Source: Nonomuraea thailandensis
Lineage (GTDB): Bacteria; Actinomycetota; Actinomycetes; Streptosporangiales; Streptosporangiaceae
DNA: 64,000 bases
Assembly (NCBI RefSeq): GCF_024172165.1
Contig: NZ_JAMZEB010000002.1
Coordinates: 3,989,501 to 4,053,500, forward strand
Direction of reading: 5' to 3'
The notes under the pieces were generated by a model that was not told the origin of the DNA, ran no database searches, and worked only from the letters and a program-made list of their open reading frames with translations. This document shows, piece after piece, positions 25,825-33,602 of this stretch. Made by a program: the position numbers and the translations under genes. Within the stretch, counting starts at the first letter, position 1. Every line of letters begins with the position of its first letter.

Positions 25825-27647
25825 CACGCCTCCTGCTCGTACAGGGCGCCGTCCACGTCGTCGACGGTCGCGTGCGCCCCGACGTACCACGTGCGGTGGG
25901 CCTGGCCGGGATACGGCGGGACGAACCGGCGCGACTGCGCGGCCAGCACGTGCGCGGGCACCGGATGGGCGCGGCGGGCGTTGCGCCGGTGCAGCTCGTC
26001 CTCCTCCACCAGCACGACCGCGTGCGTCGTCAGCGCGTCGCGGCGGCGCGCCACGGTGTGGACGAGGCCGCGCTGGTGCTGGTTGAGCGAGGTGGCGTCC
26101 CACACGACGGTGCCGCCGGAGGCCAGGGCGGCGTCGAGCCGGTCCAGCGCCTCGCCGAGCATCTCCTGGTTCGCCCGCTGGTCCGCTCGCGAGCCGCGGG
26201 CGGCGCGCAGGTCGTCCAGCGACACGTACGCGTCGATCCCCGTCAGCCCGGCCGCAAACGTGCTCTTCCCGCTCCCCGACGGCCCGGTCAGGTGCACCAG
26301 CCGGGGGAAGTTCCCGGGCCGCCACCGCCACGTCGCCGCCACGGCCTCCTCGGCCGTGGTGAGCCTGCCCCGCGCCCAGGCGTCGCGTGCCTCCGCCCAG
26401 CACCGGTCGGCCGCCTCCGCGCCGAGCCCGGCCAGCGCCTCGCGCAGCCCGGCCCGCAACGGCTTCAGCGGGTCCGGCCCGAGCAGCCCGGCCTCCTCGG
26501 CGTGCAGCGCCGACCATTCGACCTGCTCCCGTGCCTCGCCGGCGGCCCCGGCCGCGGCGACGGCGTGCAGCACGCCCAGGTCGGCGGCCTGCGCCAGCCG
26601 CCGTAACCCCGTCCGCCGCTCCTCATCCGGGTACGGCCGCCGCAGCCCGCCGTGCAGCCCCACGAGGTCCGCCACCCGCCGCGCCGACGCCATGCCCAGC
26701 GGCCCGGCCAGCCGCGCCGCCACCCAGGGCCGTGGCCGGGCGCGCAGCACGGCCGCCAGCACCCCTGCCAGCCGCGCGTCGCCCCACCGCCCGATCGTGT
26801 CCAGCCGAGCCGCCACCTCAGCCGCCACCTCAGCCGCCATCCCAGCCGCCATCTCGGCCGTCATCTCGGCCGCCCCAGCACCTGCCAGGGCCGCCGTCTC
26901 AGGCGCCGCCCCGGCAGCCATGGTCTCGGCCACCGTCTCATTCGCCGCCTCCGCCGGGGTGAGGCCGAGTGCGGTCAGCAGGGCGCCGGCGTCCGGGGCC
27001 GCTCCGGACCGCACCGACCACAGCGCCGCCCCCGCCCCCAGCCCGTTCGGCACCACCGCGGCGTGCATCCAGTGCGTGTCCGTCCGCACGTGCTCCCGCC
27101 GCACCCACTTGGCCACCCGGCCCGCGAACTCCTCCCGCGCGAACCCCTCGGCGGCCCGCACCACGTACCCTTCCTGCCGCTCAAGGTCCAGCCGCAGCCC
27201 CCGCAGCGCCCGCTCGTCGAAGACCCCGCGCCACAACACCGGCGGCGCCGGAATCCCCAGCCCCCGCAGGAAGGCGACGGTCCGGTCCCAGCCGAGGCAG
27301 CGGTCGCCGTCCCACACCGAGAACCCGTAGAACCAGCTGTCCAGCCCCTGGTACGCGATCGAGTGCCGGGCGTACAGGTTCTCCCCGCACACCCGCCACC
27401 CCGCCGGGATCCGCCCGCCGATCCGCCCCTGCAGGCCCTTCACCCACGCCCGGGACGGATGGTGACCCGAGTCCGGCGACCGGGCGTGCAGCCCGTCCGC
27501 GTACAGCGTGGTGTTCTCCCCGTCGAGCTTCTCCGTGACCACGACCTCGCGCCCGCGCAGCCCGGACAGGTCGCCCGCGCGGACGTCGTCGGGGGTGGCT
27601 CCGGGCGACCAGGGCAGGTGAGAGGTCCGCGGATAGTGCACGCGCAT
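25824..27647 (-). CDS. RNA ligase fused to P-loop polynucleotide kinase
   Basis: A 607-residue end-healing and sealing enzyme. The N-terminal ligase domain has the adenylated lysine motif EKLDGEN (Lys40), motif III-like SWFYGFSVWDG, motif IV EGYVVRA (~160) and motif V KWVRRE (~178), the pattern of Rnl-type RNA ligases. An alanine-rich linker (residues ~255-300, imperfect AEMAAEVAA repeats) precedes an all-helical region. A C-terminal kinase follows with Walker A GPSGSGKST (~455) and VVWDATSLNQHQR, resembling T4 Pnkp kinase domains. The predicted role is 5'-phosphorylation and ATP-dependent resealing of cleaved RNA. ATG 27647 follows GGGGGAG; sequence upstream in the same frame is not ligase-like. 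It overlaps the downstream repair fusion by one base. Family knowledge places such sets among responses to RNA-damaging toxins. Confidence 0.88.
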   Translation of the reverse strand: MRVHYPRTSHLPWSPGATPDDVRAGDLSGLRGREVVVTEKLDGENTTLYADGLHARSPDSGHHPSRAWVKGLQGRIGGRIPAGWRVCGENLYARHSIAYQGLDSWFYGFSVWDGDRCLGWDRTVAFLRGLGIPAPPVLWRGVFDERALRGLRLDLERQEGYVVRAAEGFAREEFAGRVAKWVRREHVRTDTHWMHAAVVPNGLGAGAALWSVRSGAAPDAGALLTALGLTPAEAANETVAETMAAGAAPETAALAGAGAAEMTAEMAAGMAAEVAAEVAARLDTIGRWGDARLAGVLAAVLRARPRPWVAARLAGPLGMASARRVADLVGLHGGLRRPYPDEERRTGLRRLAQAADLGVLHAVAAAGAAGEAREQVEWSALHAEEAGLLGPDPLKPLRAGLREALAGLGAEAADRCWAEARDAWARGRLTTAEEAVAATWRWRPGNFPRLVHLTGPSGSGKSTFAAGLTGIDAYVSLDDLRAARGSRADQRANQEMLGEALDRLDAALASGGTVVWDATSLNQHQRGLVHTVARRRDALTTHAVVLVEEDELHRRNARRAHPVPAHVLAAQSRRFVPPYPGQAHRTWYVGAHATVDDVDGALYEQEA

Positions 27648-27842
27648 GATCACTCCCCCGGTCGGCCGCAGATCACTGTACAAGCGGCGCGACGGGCCGC
27701 TCCAGCCAATAAAGGCCGGGCCCACGTGCGGGTCAGGGGCCGCGGCGGTCACCAACGCGGGCGGCGTCGGCGCGATCGGAGCCGGGCTCATGCCGCCCGC
27801 CCGGTTGTCGGGAGACCATCCGCGAGGCCAGGAGAGGAGCGC

Positions 27843-28179
27843 GTGCCGATCGTCTCGTTCCACTGGGGCCATCCGCCGGCGGGCACGACTACGGCGGGCT
27901 GCCCGACCATGGTGCACGTGCCCGCCGTCGTGGACGCCGTGGGCGGGCGGGCGATGGTCCTGGCCGCGGGTGGCATCACCGACGGCCGGCAGGCCGAGAT
28001 CCCGGCCGACGTCGGCTCGCTGGAGCAGGTCGGCACCACGGTCGCCCAGGGGGACGGCGGTGCGCAAGTTCGGCCTGCTGCCGGCGGTTCCGGGGACGGA
28101 GGCCGGCTGGGAGGAGATGCCGTGGCTGATGAGGCAGGGCGAACGGGTGCTGGCCGGCTTCGGCGGCCGGGCGGGCTGA
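27843..28179 (+). pseudogene. Decayed nitronate monooxygenase (2-nitropropane dioxygenase)-like fragment
   Basis: Starting at GTG 27843 the translation VPIVSFHWGHPP and, soon after, VPAVVDAVGGRAMVLAAGGITDGRQ match two strands of the flavin TIM barrel of nitronate monooxygenases (VPVVSFxFG and VVDAV..PVIAAGGIADGR). In intact enzymes these are about 100 residues apart; here they are separated by only ~15. A shift to another frame then yields KFGLLPAVPGTEAGWEEMPWLMRQGERVLAGFGG ending at a TGA, which may be the old C-terminus. An internally deleted, frameshifted remnant is the simplest reading. A GAGAGGAG element precedes the GTG. Confidence 0.45.
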
Positions 28180-28254
28180 CCGCGGCCGCCTGTGACCGGA
28201 TACGCTGCTCGGCAGACGAGCGGTGCTTCACCACGCGGGCCGGAAGGCGGTGTG

Positions 28255-29106
28255 ATGTCGCCTCCCTGGCGCGGCTGGTGCCTCCTGCGTCCCGGCCTGC
28301 TGCTGTACGGCGGCGCGGTCGGCGGTAACGAGCTGCACGCGCACCACGCGGTCCAGCTCATCGTCGCCACCGAGCCGTTCACCATGGCCGACGCCCATGG
28401 CGAACGGCTGACCACGCGGATCGCCGTCATCCCGCCCGACACCGCCCACACGGTGCTGGACGGGGCCGGCGAAGCCCTGCTCGTCCACCTGGATCCGCGC
28501 AGCTCGCCGGGCCGGTCCCTGCTCGCCCGCTCCGGCACCGGCCCGAGAGCCTCAGCCTGGGCGCCGCCCGCCCTACGAGCCGGCGAGCCACCCGCCGCAC
28601 GGAGCGGCGAGCCGGTCGGCCGCGGCCCCGCGAGCCTCCTGCCGGAGGGCCGCGGGGCAGTGCGGCCGCTCATGTTCACCGAGCCGCCGGCCGGTCACGC
28701 GCGCTCGGCCGAGGCGGCGAGCGCGCTGCGGGCCGTCGAGGCGTGGAGCGGCCACGGCGGCGCCGGGGGCGTCCCGCTCCACCCGGCGGTGGAGGCGGCG
28801 ATCGGCGTGATCCCCGCGCTCCTGCCGGGCGGGCCGGTGCGGCTGGCGGCGGTGGCGGAGGCGGTCCACCTGTCGCCGAGCCGGCTGGCGCACCTGTTCA
28901 GCGCGCACGTGGGGATCCCGCTGCGGCCGTACGTGCGGTGGCTGCGCCTGCGCAGCGCCATCGACCGGGTGGCCGCCGGGGAGACGCTGACGGCGGCCGC
29001 GAACACCGCCGGGTTCACCGACGGCCCGCACTTCACCCGGGCCTTCCGGCGCACCTTCGGCAACGCGCCCTCCGAGCTCGCCGCCGCGATCGACTGGCTG
29101 CCCTGA
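28255..29106 (+). CDS. AraC-family transcriptional regulator
   Basis: A 283-residue regulator. The N-terminal half is a cupin-like sensor (LLLYGGAVGGNELHAHHAVQLIVATEPF; IPPDTAHTVLDGAGEALLVHLDP), and an Arg/Pro/Ala-rich hinge lies around residues 95-160. The C-terminal ~100 residues carry two HTH motifs of the AraC/XylS type (VRLAAVAEAVHLSPSRLAHLFSAHVGIPLRPYVRWLRLRSAIDRVAAGETLTAAANTAGFTDGPHFTRAFRRTFG). ATG 28255 is preceded by GGAAGGCGG. It is convergent with the acyl-CoA ligase gene (13 bases between stops) and follows a decayed nitronate monooxygenase fragment. No operator can be assigned. The ligand is unknown. Confidence 0.9.
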   Translation: MSPPWRGWCLLRPGLLLYGGAVGGNELHAHHAVQLIVATEPFTMADAHGERLTTRIAVIPPDTAHTVLDGAGEALLVHLDPRSSPGRSLLARSGTGPRASAWAPPALRAGEPPAARSGEPVGRGPASLLPEGRGAVRPLMFTEPPAGHARSAEAASALRAVEAWSGHGGAGGVPLHPAVEAAIGVIPALLPGGPVRLAAVAEAVHLSPSRLAHLFSAHVGIPLRPYVRWLRLRSAIDRVAAGETLTAAANTAGFTDGPHFTRAFRRTFGNAPSELAAAIDWLP

Positions 29107-29119
29107 CCCGCCGCCCGGA

Positions 29120-30655
29120 CTAGCGCAGCTCGCGCTTGAGGATCTTGCCGGTCGCGGTCATCGGCAGGCTCTCGCGGAACTCGATGATCCGCGGGTACTT
29201 GTAGGCCGCCATGTTCTCCCTGGACCAGGAGACGAGCTCGGCCTCGCCGACGTTCGCGCCGGGCGCGGGGATGACGTACGCCTTGACCTCCTCGCCGTGC
29301 GAGGCGTGGGGCACGCCGACCACCGCCACCAGGGAGACCGCGGGGTGCGTCATCAGCACCTCCTCCACCTCGCGCGGGTAGACGTTGAAGCCGCCCCGGA
29401 TGATCATGTCCTTGGTGCGGTCGACGATGGCGTAGTAGCCGTCCTCGTCACGGGTGGCGATGTCCCCGGTACGGAACCAGCCGTCCCGCAGCACCTCCAG
29501 CGTGGCCTCGGGCCGCCCGTAGTACCCCTTCATGACGTTGTGCCCGCGGACGGCGATCTCGCCCGGCCCCTCCCCCTCGATGGTGTTCCCGTCGCCGTCC
29601 ACCAGCCGCATCTCCACTCCCCAGATGGGGAAGCCGATGGTGCCGGGCCTGGTGGGCCGGCTGAGCTGGTTGAAGCAGGCCGCGGGGGACGTCTCCGACA
29701 GGCCGTAGCCCTCCAGGATGGGGATGCCGAACGTGGCCTCGAAGTCCTTGAGCACCTCGACCGGGCAGGCGGCCGCCCCCGACACCGCGACCCGCAACGT
29801 CTCAGGCACCTCGGCCCCGTCCGTGTGGATCTTCGACAGCATCGCCCAGTACATGGTGGGCACCCCGGCGAACATGGTCACCTTCTCGCTGCGCATGAGC
29901 TCCAGCGCCTGGCCGGGCTCGAAGCGCGGCATGAGCACGAGGGTGGCGCGGCGGCGCAGGCTCACGTTCATGACCGAGGTCTGGCCGAAGGAGTGGAAGA
30001 GCGGCAGCACGGCGAGCGAGACGTCGCCCTCGGGGTCGGTGGGGAACATCCCGTCGCTGACCATGGCGTTGATCAGCAGGTTGGCGTGGGTGAGCTCGGC
30101 GCCCTTGGGCTGACCGGTGGTGCCGGAGGTGTAGAGGATGGCCGCGACGTCCTCGGGCCCGGTCCGCACCGTCTCGAACCGGCCGGGCATCCCGTCCAGC
30201 GCCGCCCAGAACGACTCGCCGTGTTCCGACTCGGTGGCCAGCGGCGTGGCCGGCAGCACGAAGAAGTGCTCGCACCCCTCGGCGGCGTCGAACCCCTCCC
30301 GCCCGTTCGCCCCCATCGGCAGCTCGGGGGCGCCCTCAAAACAGAAGAACGCCTTGGCGTCGCTGTCGTCGAGGTGGTAGGTGATCTCGCGTGGACGCAG
30401 CAGCACGTTGAGCGGGACCACGGTCGCCCCGGCCTTGAGCACCCCGAAGTAGACGAACGGGAAGTACGGCAGGTTCGGGCAGAGCAGCGCCACCTTGTCG
30501 CCCTTGCCGATCCCCCGCGCCACCAGCAGGCCGGCCACCTGGTTGGCGACGGAGTCCACCATGGAGTACGGCAGGCGCAGGTCCCCGAAGACCAGGGCGG
30601 TGCGGTCCGGAGCGTTGCGGGCGCTGTCTTCCAGAATGATCGACAGGTTGAGCAT
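29120..30655 (-). CDS. Long-chain fatty-acid-CoA ligase (AMP-binding, FadD-like)
   Basis: A 511-residue adenylate-forming enzyme. It has the P-loop signature YTSGTTGQPKGAELTHANL, A5-type motif GYGLSETSPA, DGWFRTGDIATRDEDGYYAIVDRTKDMIIRGGFNVYPREVEEVL (A7/A8) and the terminal catalytic lysine in PMTATGKILKREL. The enzyme activates a carboxylic acid with ATP and transfers it to CoA. The full-length C-terminal hinge and the VSLVAVVGVPHASHGEEVKAYV segment are typical of medium/long-chain ligases. Start ATG 30655 (GAGAGGG upstream) gives the family's usual LNLSIILEDSARNAPDRTALVFGD opening. It is divergent from the lasso-peptide operon with 247 bases between, but there is no evidence it acts in that pathway. 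Confidence 0.9.
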   Translation of the reverse strand: MLNLSIILEDSARNAPDRTALVFGDLRLPYSMVDSVANQVAGLLVARGIGKGDKVALLCPNLPYFPFVYFGVLKAGATVVPLNVLLRPREITYHLDDSDAKAFFCFEGAPELPMGANGREGFDAAEGCEHFFVLPATPLATESEHGESFWAALDGMPGRFETVRTGPEDVAAILYTSGTTGQPKGAELTHANLLINAMVSDGMFPTDPEGDVSLAVLPLFHSFGQTSVMNVSLRRRATLVLMPRFEPGQALELMRSEKVTMFAGVPTMYWAMLSKIHTDGAEVPETLRVAVSGAAACPVEVLKDFEATFGIPILEGYGLSETSPAACFNQLSRPTRPGTIGFPIWGVEMRLVDGDGNTIEGEGPGEIAVRGHNVMKGYYGRPEATLEVLRDGWFRTGDIATRDEDGYYAIVDRTKDMIIRGGFNVYPREVEEVLMTHPAVSLVAVVGVPHASHGEEVKAYVIPAPGANVGEAELVSWSRENMAAYKYPRIIEFRESLPMTATGKILKRELR

Positions 30656-30784
30656 CGTGACCCTCTCGTCGGAACGCGTCGTCCGTCCCCAGGATGCTCC
30701 GGCGGATCCCGGCGGGACTTGTACGAACGTGCCGACTCCGTCCGGCGGTGCCGGGAGCTCCCCGCCGATGGTCCTGTCCAGCAA

Positions 30785-30895
30785 GCAGCGTTACTCTAAG
30801 TTACTTTACTATTACTTTCTGTTATTTATGCAGTTCAGTGGGTTAGAGAAGAGGAAACGAAACGCCAAAAGGGGCGCATCAGATCAAGAACAGGA
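30785..30895 (+). promoter_or_regulatory. AT-rich lasso operon promoter with phased TTACT repeats
   Basis: A sharp drop in GC content just upstream of the lasso precursor. The pentamer TTACT occurs at 30791, 30801, 30806 and 30812, with a related TTATT at 30822, giving a 10-11 base rhythm consistent with binding to one face of the helix. Direct repeats with this spacing are what SARP-type and some response-regulator activators recognise. A weak -10-like TTATTTAT and TTCAGTGGGTTAGAG follow. The whole ~80-base block is unlike any other intergenic sequence in the window. The binding protein is unknown. Confidence 0.6.
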
Positions 30896-30902
30896 GAAAG
30901 CC

Positions 30903-31028
30903 ATGGATCAGGCCAAGGACATGCAGGCTCCGTACGAGCCCCCCGCGCTGGAAGAGGCCGGTCTCTTCACCGAGGTGACCCTCGGCAAGGACTGGTGGGG
31001 CGACGACTGGTACGGGCAGCTCTACTGA
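30903..31028 (+). CDS. Lasso peptide precursor (A)
   Basis: A 41-residue ribosomal peptide precursor. The leader (residues 1-27) contains the conserved lasso recognition pattern YxxPxLxxxGxFxxxT: Tyr11, Pro14, Leu16, Gly20, Phe22 and Thr26, with Thr at the penultimate leader position. The predicted core is residues 28-41, GKDWWGDDWYGQLY. Gly1 is the expected macrolactam N-terminus and Asp8 (8-membered ring) or Asp7 (7-membered) the acceptor. No cysteines, so this is class II. Three tryptophans and two tyrosines make it unusually aromatic and UV-active. From residue masses the cyclised peptide would be about 1769.75 Da monoisotopic (linear minus water). AGGAG lies 6 bases before ATG, and the cyclase starts 12 bases after the stop. 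Confidence 0.88.
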   Translation: MDQAKDMQAPYEPPALEEAGLFTEVTLGKDWWGDDWYGQLY

Positions 31029-31040
31029 GGGACGTGACCA

Positions 31041-32873
31041 GTGCCCGCTCCCCTCGGTGACTGGTTCGCGGCGCTGCCCGACAGCGCCGCGGCGGACGCG
31101 CACGCCGCCGCTCTGGCCGCGCTGCCGCGGGCGGAGGTGAGGCTGCGTCATCCCTCCGGGCGGCCGTGCCTGGTCGGGGCGTTCGGCACGCATGCGCCGG
31201 TCTGCGCGCGAGCGGGGCCGACCCTGGTGGCGGTGATCGGGCCCTGCCCGGTCACCGCCGCCGGCCTGGAACGGCGCGCGGCCGGGTGCACCGGCCTCGA
31301 CCGCGCCGACGACCTCGTGGCCGGGCTGCCGGGCAGCTTCCACCTGGTCGTGGCGCACGCCGGGGCCGTGCGGGTGCGGGGGGACGCCGCCGGTCTGCGC
31401 CGCGTCTTCCATGCCGGGAACGGGCCCGCCGCGGTGGCCGCCGACCGGGCCGTGCTGCTGGCCGCCCTGGACGCGGCCGGCCTCGACCCCGACCAGCTCC
31501 TGCTGCGGCTGCTGCCGTGCCCGCCGCCGTCCCTGCCGGGGGCGATGTGGAAGGGCGTCCACGCCGTGCCGCCCGGCGAGGCCGTCCGGCTGTCCCCGCG
31601 CGGGCCGGCCGTGCACAGCCGGTGGTGGCGACCTCCGGAGCCGGCTCTGGGCATCGATCGGACGGCTCCCCTGCTGGGCCGGGCGCTCGCCGGCTCCGTC
31701 GCCTGCCGCGTGCGCCCCGGCGAGCCGATCGCGGCCGACCTGTCCGGCGGCCTGGACTCCACCCCGCTGTGCTTCCTGGCCGAGGCGGCCGCCCGGGAGC
31801 GCGGCGCCCGGCTGATCACCGTACGGCAACTGGTCGACGACGCCGCCCATGACGACGAGCTGTGGGCCCGTCCGGCCGCCGGGCTGCTGGACGGCGAGCA
31901 CCTGACCGTGGCCCCCGCCGAACTGCCCGCCCGCTACGCCGCCGTCGCCGTGCCCGTAGAAGGCCTGGACGAGCCGCTCATGGAGCTGTCCACGCTGCCC
32001 CGCCTCACCGCGTGCGCGGCGTTGCTGGCCCGGCACGGCGCGCGGGTGCACCTGGCCGGGCACGGCGGCGACCAGGTCACCACGCTGCCCTCCAACATGC
32101 TGCACGACCTGGTGGGGCCGCGTCCGCGCGCATGGTGGCCGCAGCTTCGCCAGCTCCGCGCGCAGCGCCGCTGGCCCCTGGCCGCCACCCTGACCGCGCT
32201 GGCCGAACGCCGCTCCTACCCCGCATGGCTGGCCCGCCAGGCCGGCCTGCTCACCACGCCGTTCCCGCGCCCCCACCAGCCCTACCTCGGCTGGGACGGG
32301 CCGTTGCGGCTGCCGTCCTGGATCCACCGCGACGCCGCCGCGCGCGCCGCCCACCTCCTGCGCCAGGCCGGCGAGCACGCCCGGCCGCTGGCCGGGTCGC
32401 GCGCGCAGCACCTCACTCTGGCCGCGATCCGGCACCTGGCCACCTCCATGGGGCAGATCCACCGGCTGACCGCCCGCCACGGCGCCGCCCTGCACCTGCC
32501 CTACCTGGACACCCCCGTCATCGACGCCTGCCTGGCGACCCGCCTGGACCACCGCGCCCGTCCCGGCGCCTTCAAACCGCTCACCGTCGCCGCCATGACC
32601 GGCCGGATGCCCGCGCAGTGCCTGCGCCGCACCACCAAGGCCGACTTCTCCAGCGAGGCCTTCACCGGCCTGCGCCGCCACCGCGACCAGATCCTCGCCC
32701 TGGCCGGCGACTCCCGCCTGGCCGGCCTGGGCCTGGCCGACGCGGCGCTGCTCGATCGGGCCTGCCGGCGCGCCTTCCTGGAGGACGATCCCCGCAGGGA
32801 CGTCGAGCGGTTCATCGCCGCCGAGAACTGGCTTCGAGCCCTGCCCGCCCGCCTGACCCTGGAGTGCCCATGA
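31041..32873 (+). CDS. Lasso peptide macrolactam synthetase (C), asparagine synthetase-like
   Basis: A 610-residue homologue of asparagine synthetase B, the enzyme that adenylates the ring Asp/Glu side chain and forms the isopeptide bond with Gly1. It has a degenerate N-terminal glutaminase-like domain without the catalytic Cys2 (begins PAPLGDWFAALPD) and the ATP pyrophosphatase loop DLSGGLDST near residues 233-241. Further motifs are AGHGGDQV (~340) and FKPLTVAAMTGRMPAQCLRRTTKADFSSEAF near the C-terminus, typical of lasso cyclases (K-x-D-F-S). The start is GTG 31041, after GAGGGACG. Its stop overlaps the next start (ATGA). The neighbouring precursor, RRE protein and peptidase fix the function. 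Confidence 0.93.
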   Translation: MPAPLGDWFAALPDSAAADAHAAALAALPRAEVRLRHPSGRPCLVGAFGTHAPVCARAGPTLVAVIGPCPVTAAGLERRAAGCTGLDRADDLVAGLPGSFHLVVAHAGAVRVRGDAAGLRRVFHAGNGPAAVAADRAVLLAALDAAGLDPDQLLLRLLPCPPPSLPGAMWKGVHAVPPGEAVRLSPRGPAVHSRWWRPPEPALGIDRTAPLLGRALAGSVACRVRPGEPIAADLSGGLDSTPLCFLAEAAARERGARLITVRQLVDDAAHDDELWARPAAGLLDGEHLTVAPAELPARYAAVAVPVEGLDEPLMELSTLPRLTACAALLARHGARVHLAGHGGDQVTTLPSNMLHDLVGPRPRAWWPQLRQLRAQRRWPLAATLTALAERRSYPAWLARQAGLLTTPFPRPHQPYLGWDGPLRLPSWIHRDAAARAAHLLRQAGEHARPLAGSRAQHLTLAAIRHLATSMGQIHRLTARHGAALHLPYLDTPVIDACLATRLDHRARPGAFKPLTVAAMTGRMPAQCLRRTTKADFSSEAFTGLRRHRDQILALAGDSRLAGLGLADAALLDRACRRAFLEDDPRRDVERFIAAENWLRALPARLTLECP

Positions 32874-33151
32874 GCCTGCGACTGCGCGCCGGCGTCACCC
32901 TCACCCCGACCGGCGAGACCGCCGTGCTGCTGGACGAGCGCACCGGCCGCTACTGGCAGCTCAACGCCACCGGCGTCCTCGTGCTGCGCGGCCTGCTGGC
33001 CGGACAGACCCCCGCCGGGATCGCCGGGACCCTCACCCGGGCCTGCCCGGAGGCGGCGTCCACGGCCGGGGCCGACGTCGCCGCCCTCCTGGCCCGGTTG
33101 CGCGCCGCCGGCCTCGTCACCGGGACGCCCGCCCACCGGAGGCCGGTATGA
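32870..33151 (+). CDS. Lasso peptide RRE protein (B1), PqqD-like
   Basis: A 93-residue stand-alone RiPP recognition element of the PqqD fold: beta strands LRLRAGVTLTPTGETAVLLDERTGRYWQLNATGVLVLRGLLAG, then helices (TPAGIAGTLTRACPEA; AGADVAALLARLRAAGLV). Family knowledge: B1 binds the leader through the YxxP motif and presents the precursor to the B2 peptidase. The four-base ATGA overlaps at both ends (with the cyclase and with B2) indicate translational coupling and fixed stoichiometry. Confidence 0.9.
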   Translation: MSLRLRAGVTLTPTGETAVLLDERTGRYWQLNATGVLVLRGLLAGQTPAGIAGTLTRACPEAASTAGADVAALLARLRAAGLVTGTPAHRRPV

Positions 33152-33567
33152 GCGTCCCCATGACGCCGGCCGAACGTCCCCGCCTGCCCTGGCGCCACCG
33201 CCCGCCCGCCCTGGCCGCGGTGGCCGCCGCGCTGCTCATCGCCCGCCTGCCGCCGGCCCGGATCCGCGCCGTCCTGGGTCTCGCCCGCCGCGGCGCCGCA
33301 CCCGCCACCGCCGCGCAGGCCAAGGCCGCCCGGGACGCGGTCATCGCCGTCAGCCTCTCCTGCGCCGGGCAGGGCTGCCTGCCCCGCTCCATCGCCGCCG
33401 CCCTGCTGTGCCGCCTGCGCGGGACGTGGCCCACCTGGTGCACCGGCGTGCGCGTCCACCCGTTCGCCGCGCACGCCTGGATCGAGGCCGGCGGCCGTCC
33501 CGTCGACGAGCCTCCCGTCCACTACCACCGCACGATCGTCGTCGAGCCGCTCGGCGCCGACGGGTGA
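33148..33567 (+). CDS. Lasso peptide leader peptidase (B2), transglutaminase-like
   Basis: A 139-residue cysteine protease of the lasso B2 family, which removes the leader after the penultimate Thr. The catalytic triad is visible: Cys in QGCLPRSIAAALLC, His in HAWIEAGG and Asp in RPVDEP. The hydrophobic N-terminal part (ALAAVAAALLIARLPPARI) is common to the family. It overlaps B1 by ATGA and is the last gene of the cluster. No ABC exporter (D) follows; the next gene runs on the opposite strand. Confidence 0.92.
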   Translation: MSVPMTPAERPRLPWRHRPPALAAVAAALLIARLPPARIRAVLGLARRGAAPATAAQAKAARDAVIAVSLSCAGQGCLPRSIAAALLCRLRGTWPTWCTGVRVHPFAAHAWIEAGGRPVDEPPVHYHRTIVVEPLGADG

Positions 33568-33590
33568 CGGGGCCCGCCAGGAGGGCCCCG
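33568..33590. terminator. Hairpin terminator between lasso operon and GH5 gene
   Basis: A perfect 8-base stem (CGGGGCCC / GGGCCCCG) with a 7-base loop GCCAGGA starts directly after the B2 stop and ends just before the stop of the convergent GH5 gene. It is well placed to terminate both transcripts. Confidence 0.75.
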
Positions 33591-33602
33591 TGCCCGGCGG
33601 CG

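Noticed and set aside
29120..30655. Acyl-CoA ligase as part of the lasso-peptide pathway
   Set aside because: It is divergently transcribed with a normal fatty-acid ligase sequence, and lipidation is not indicated by the core peptide or the other cluster genes.
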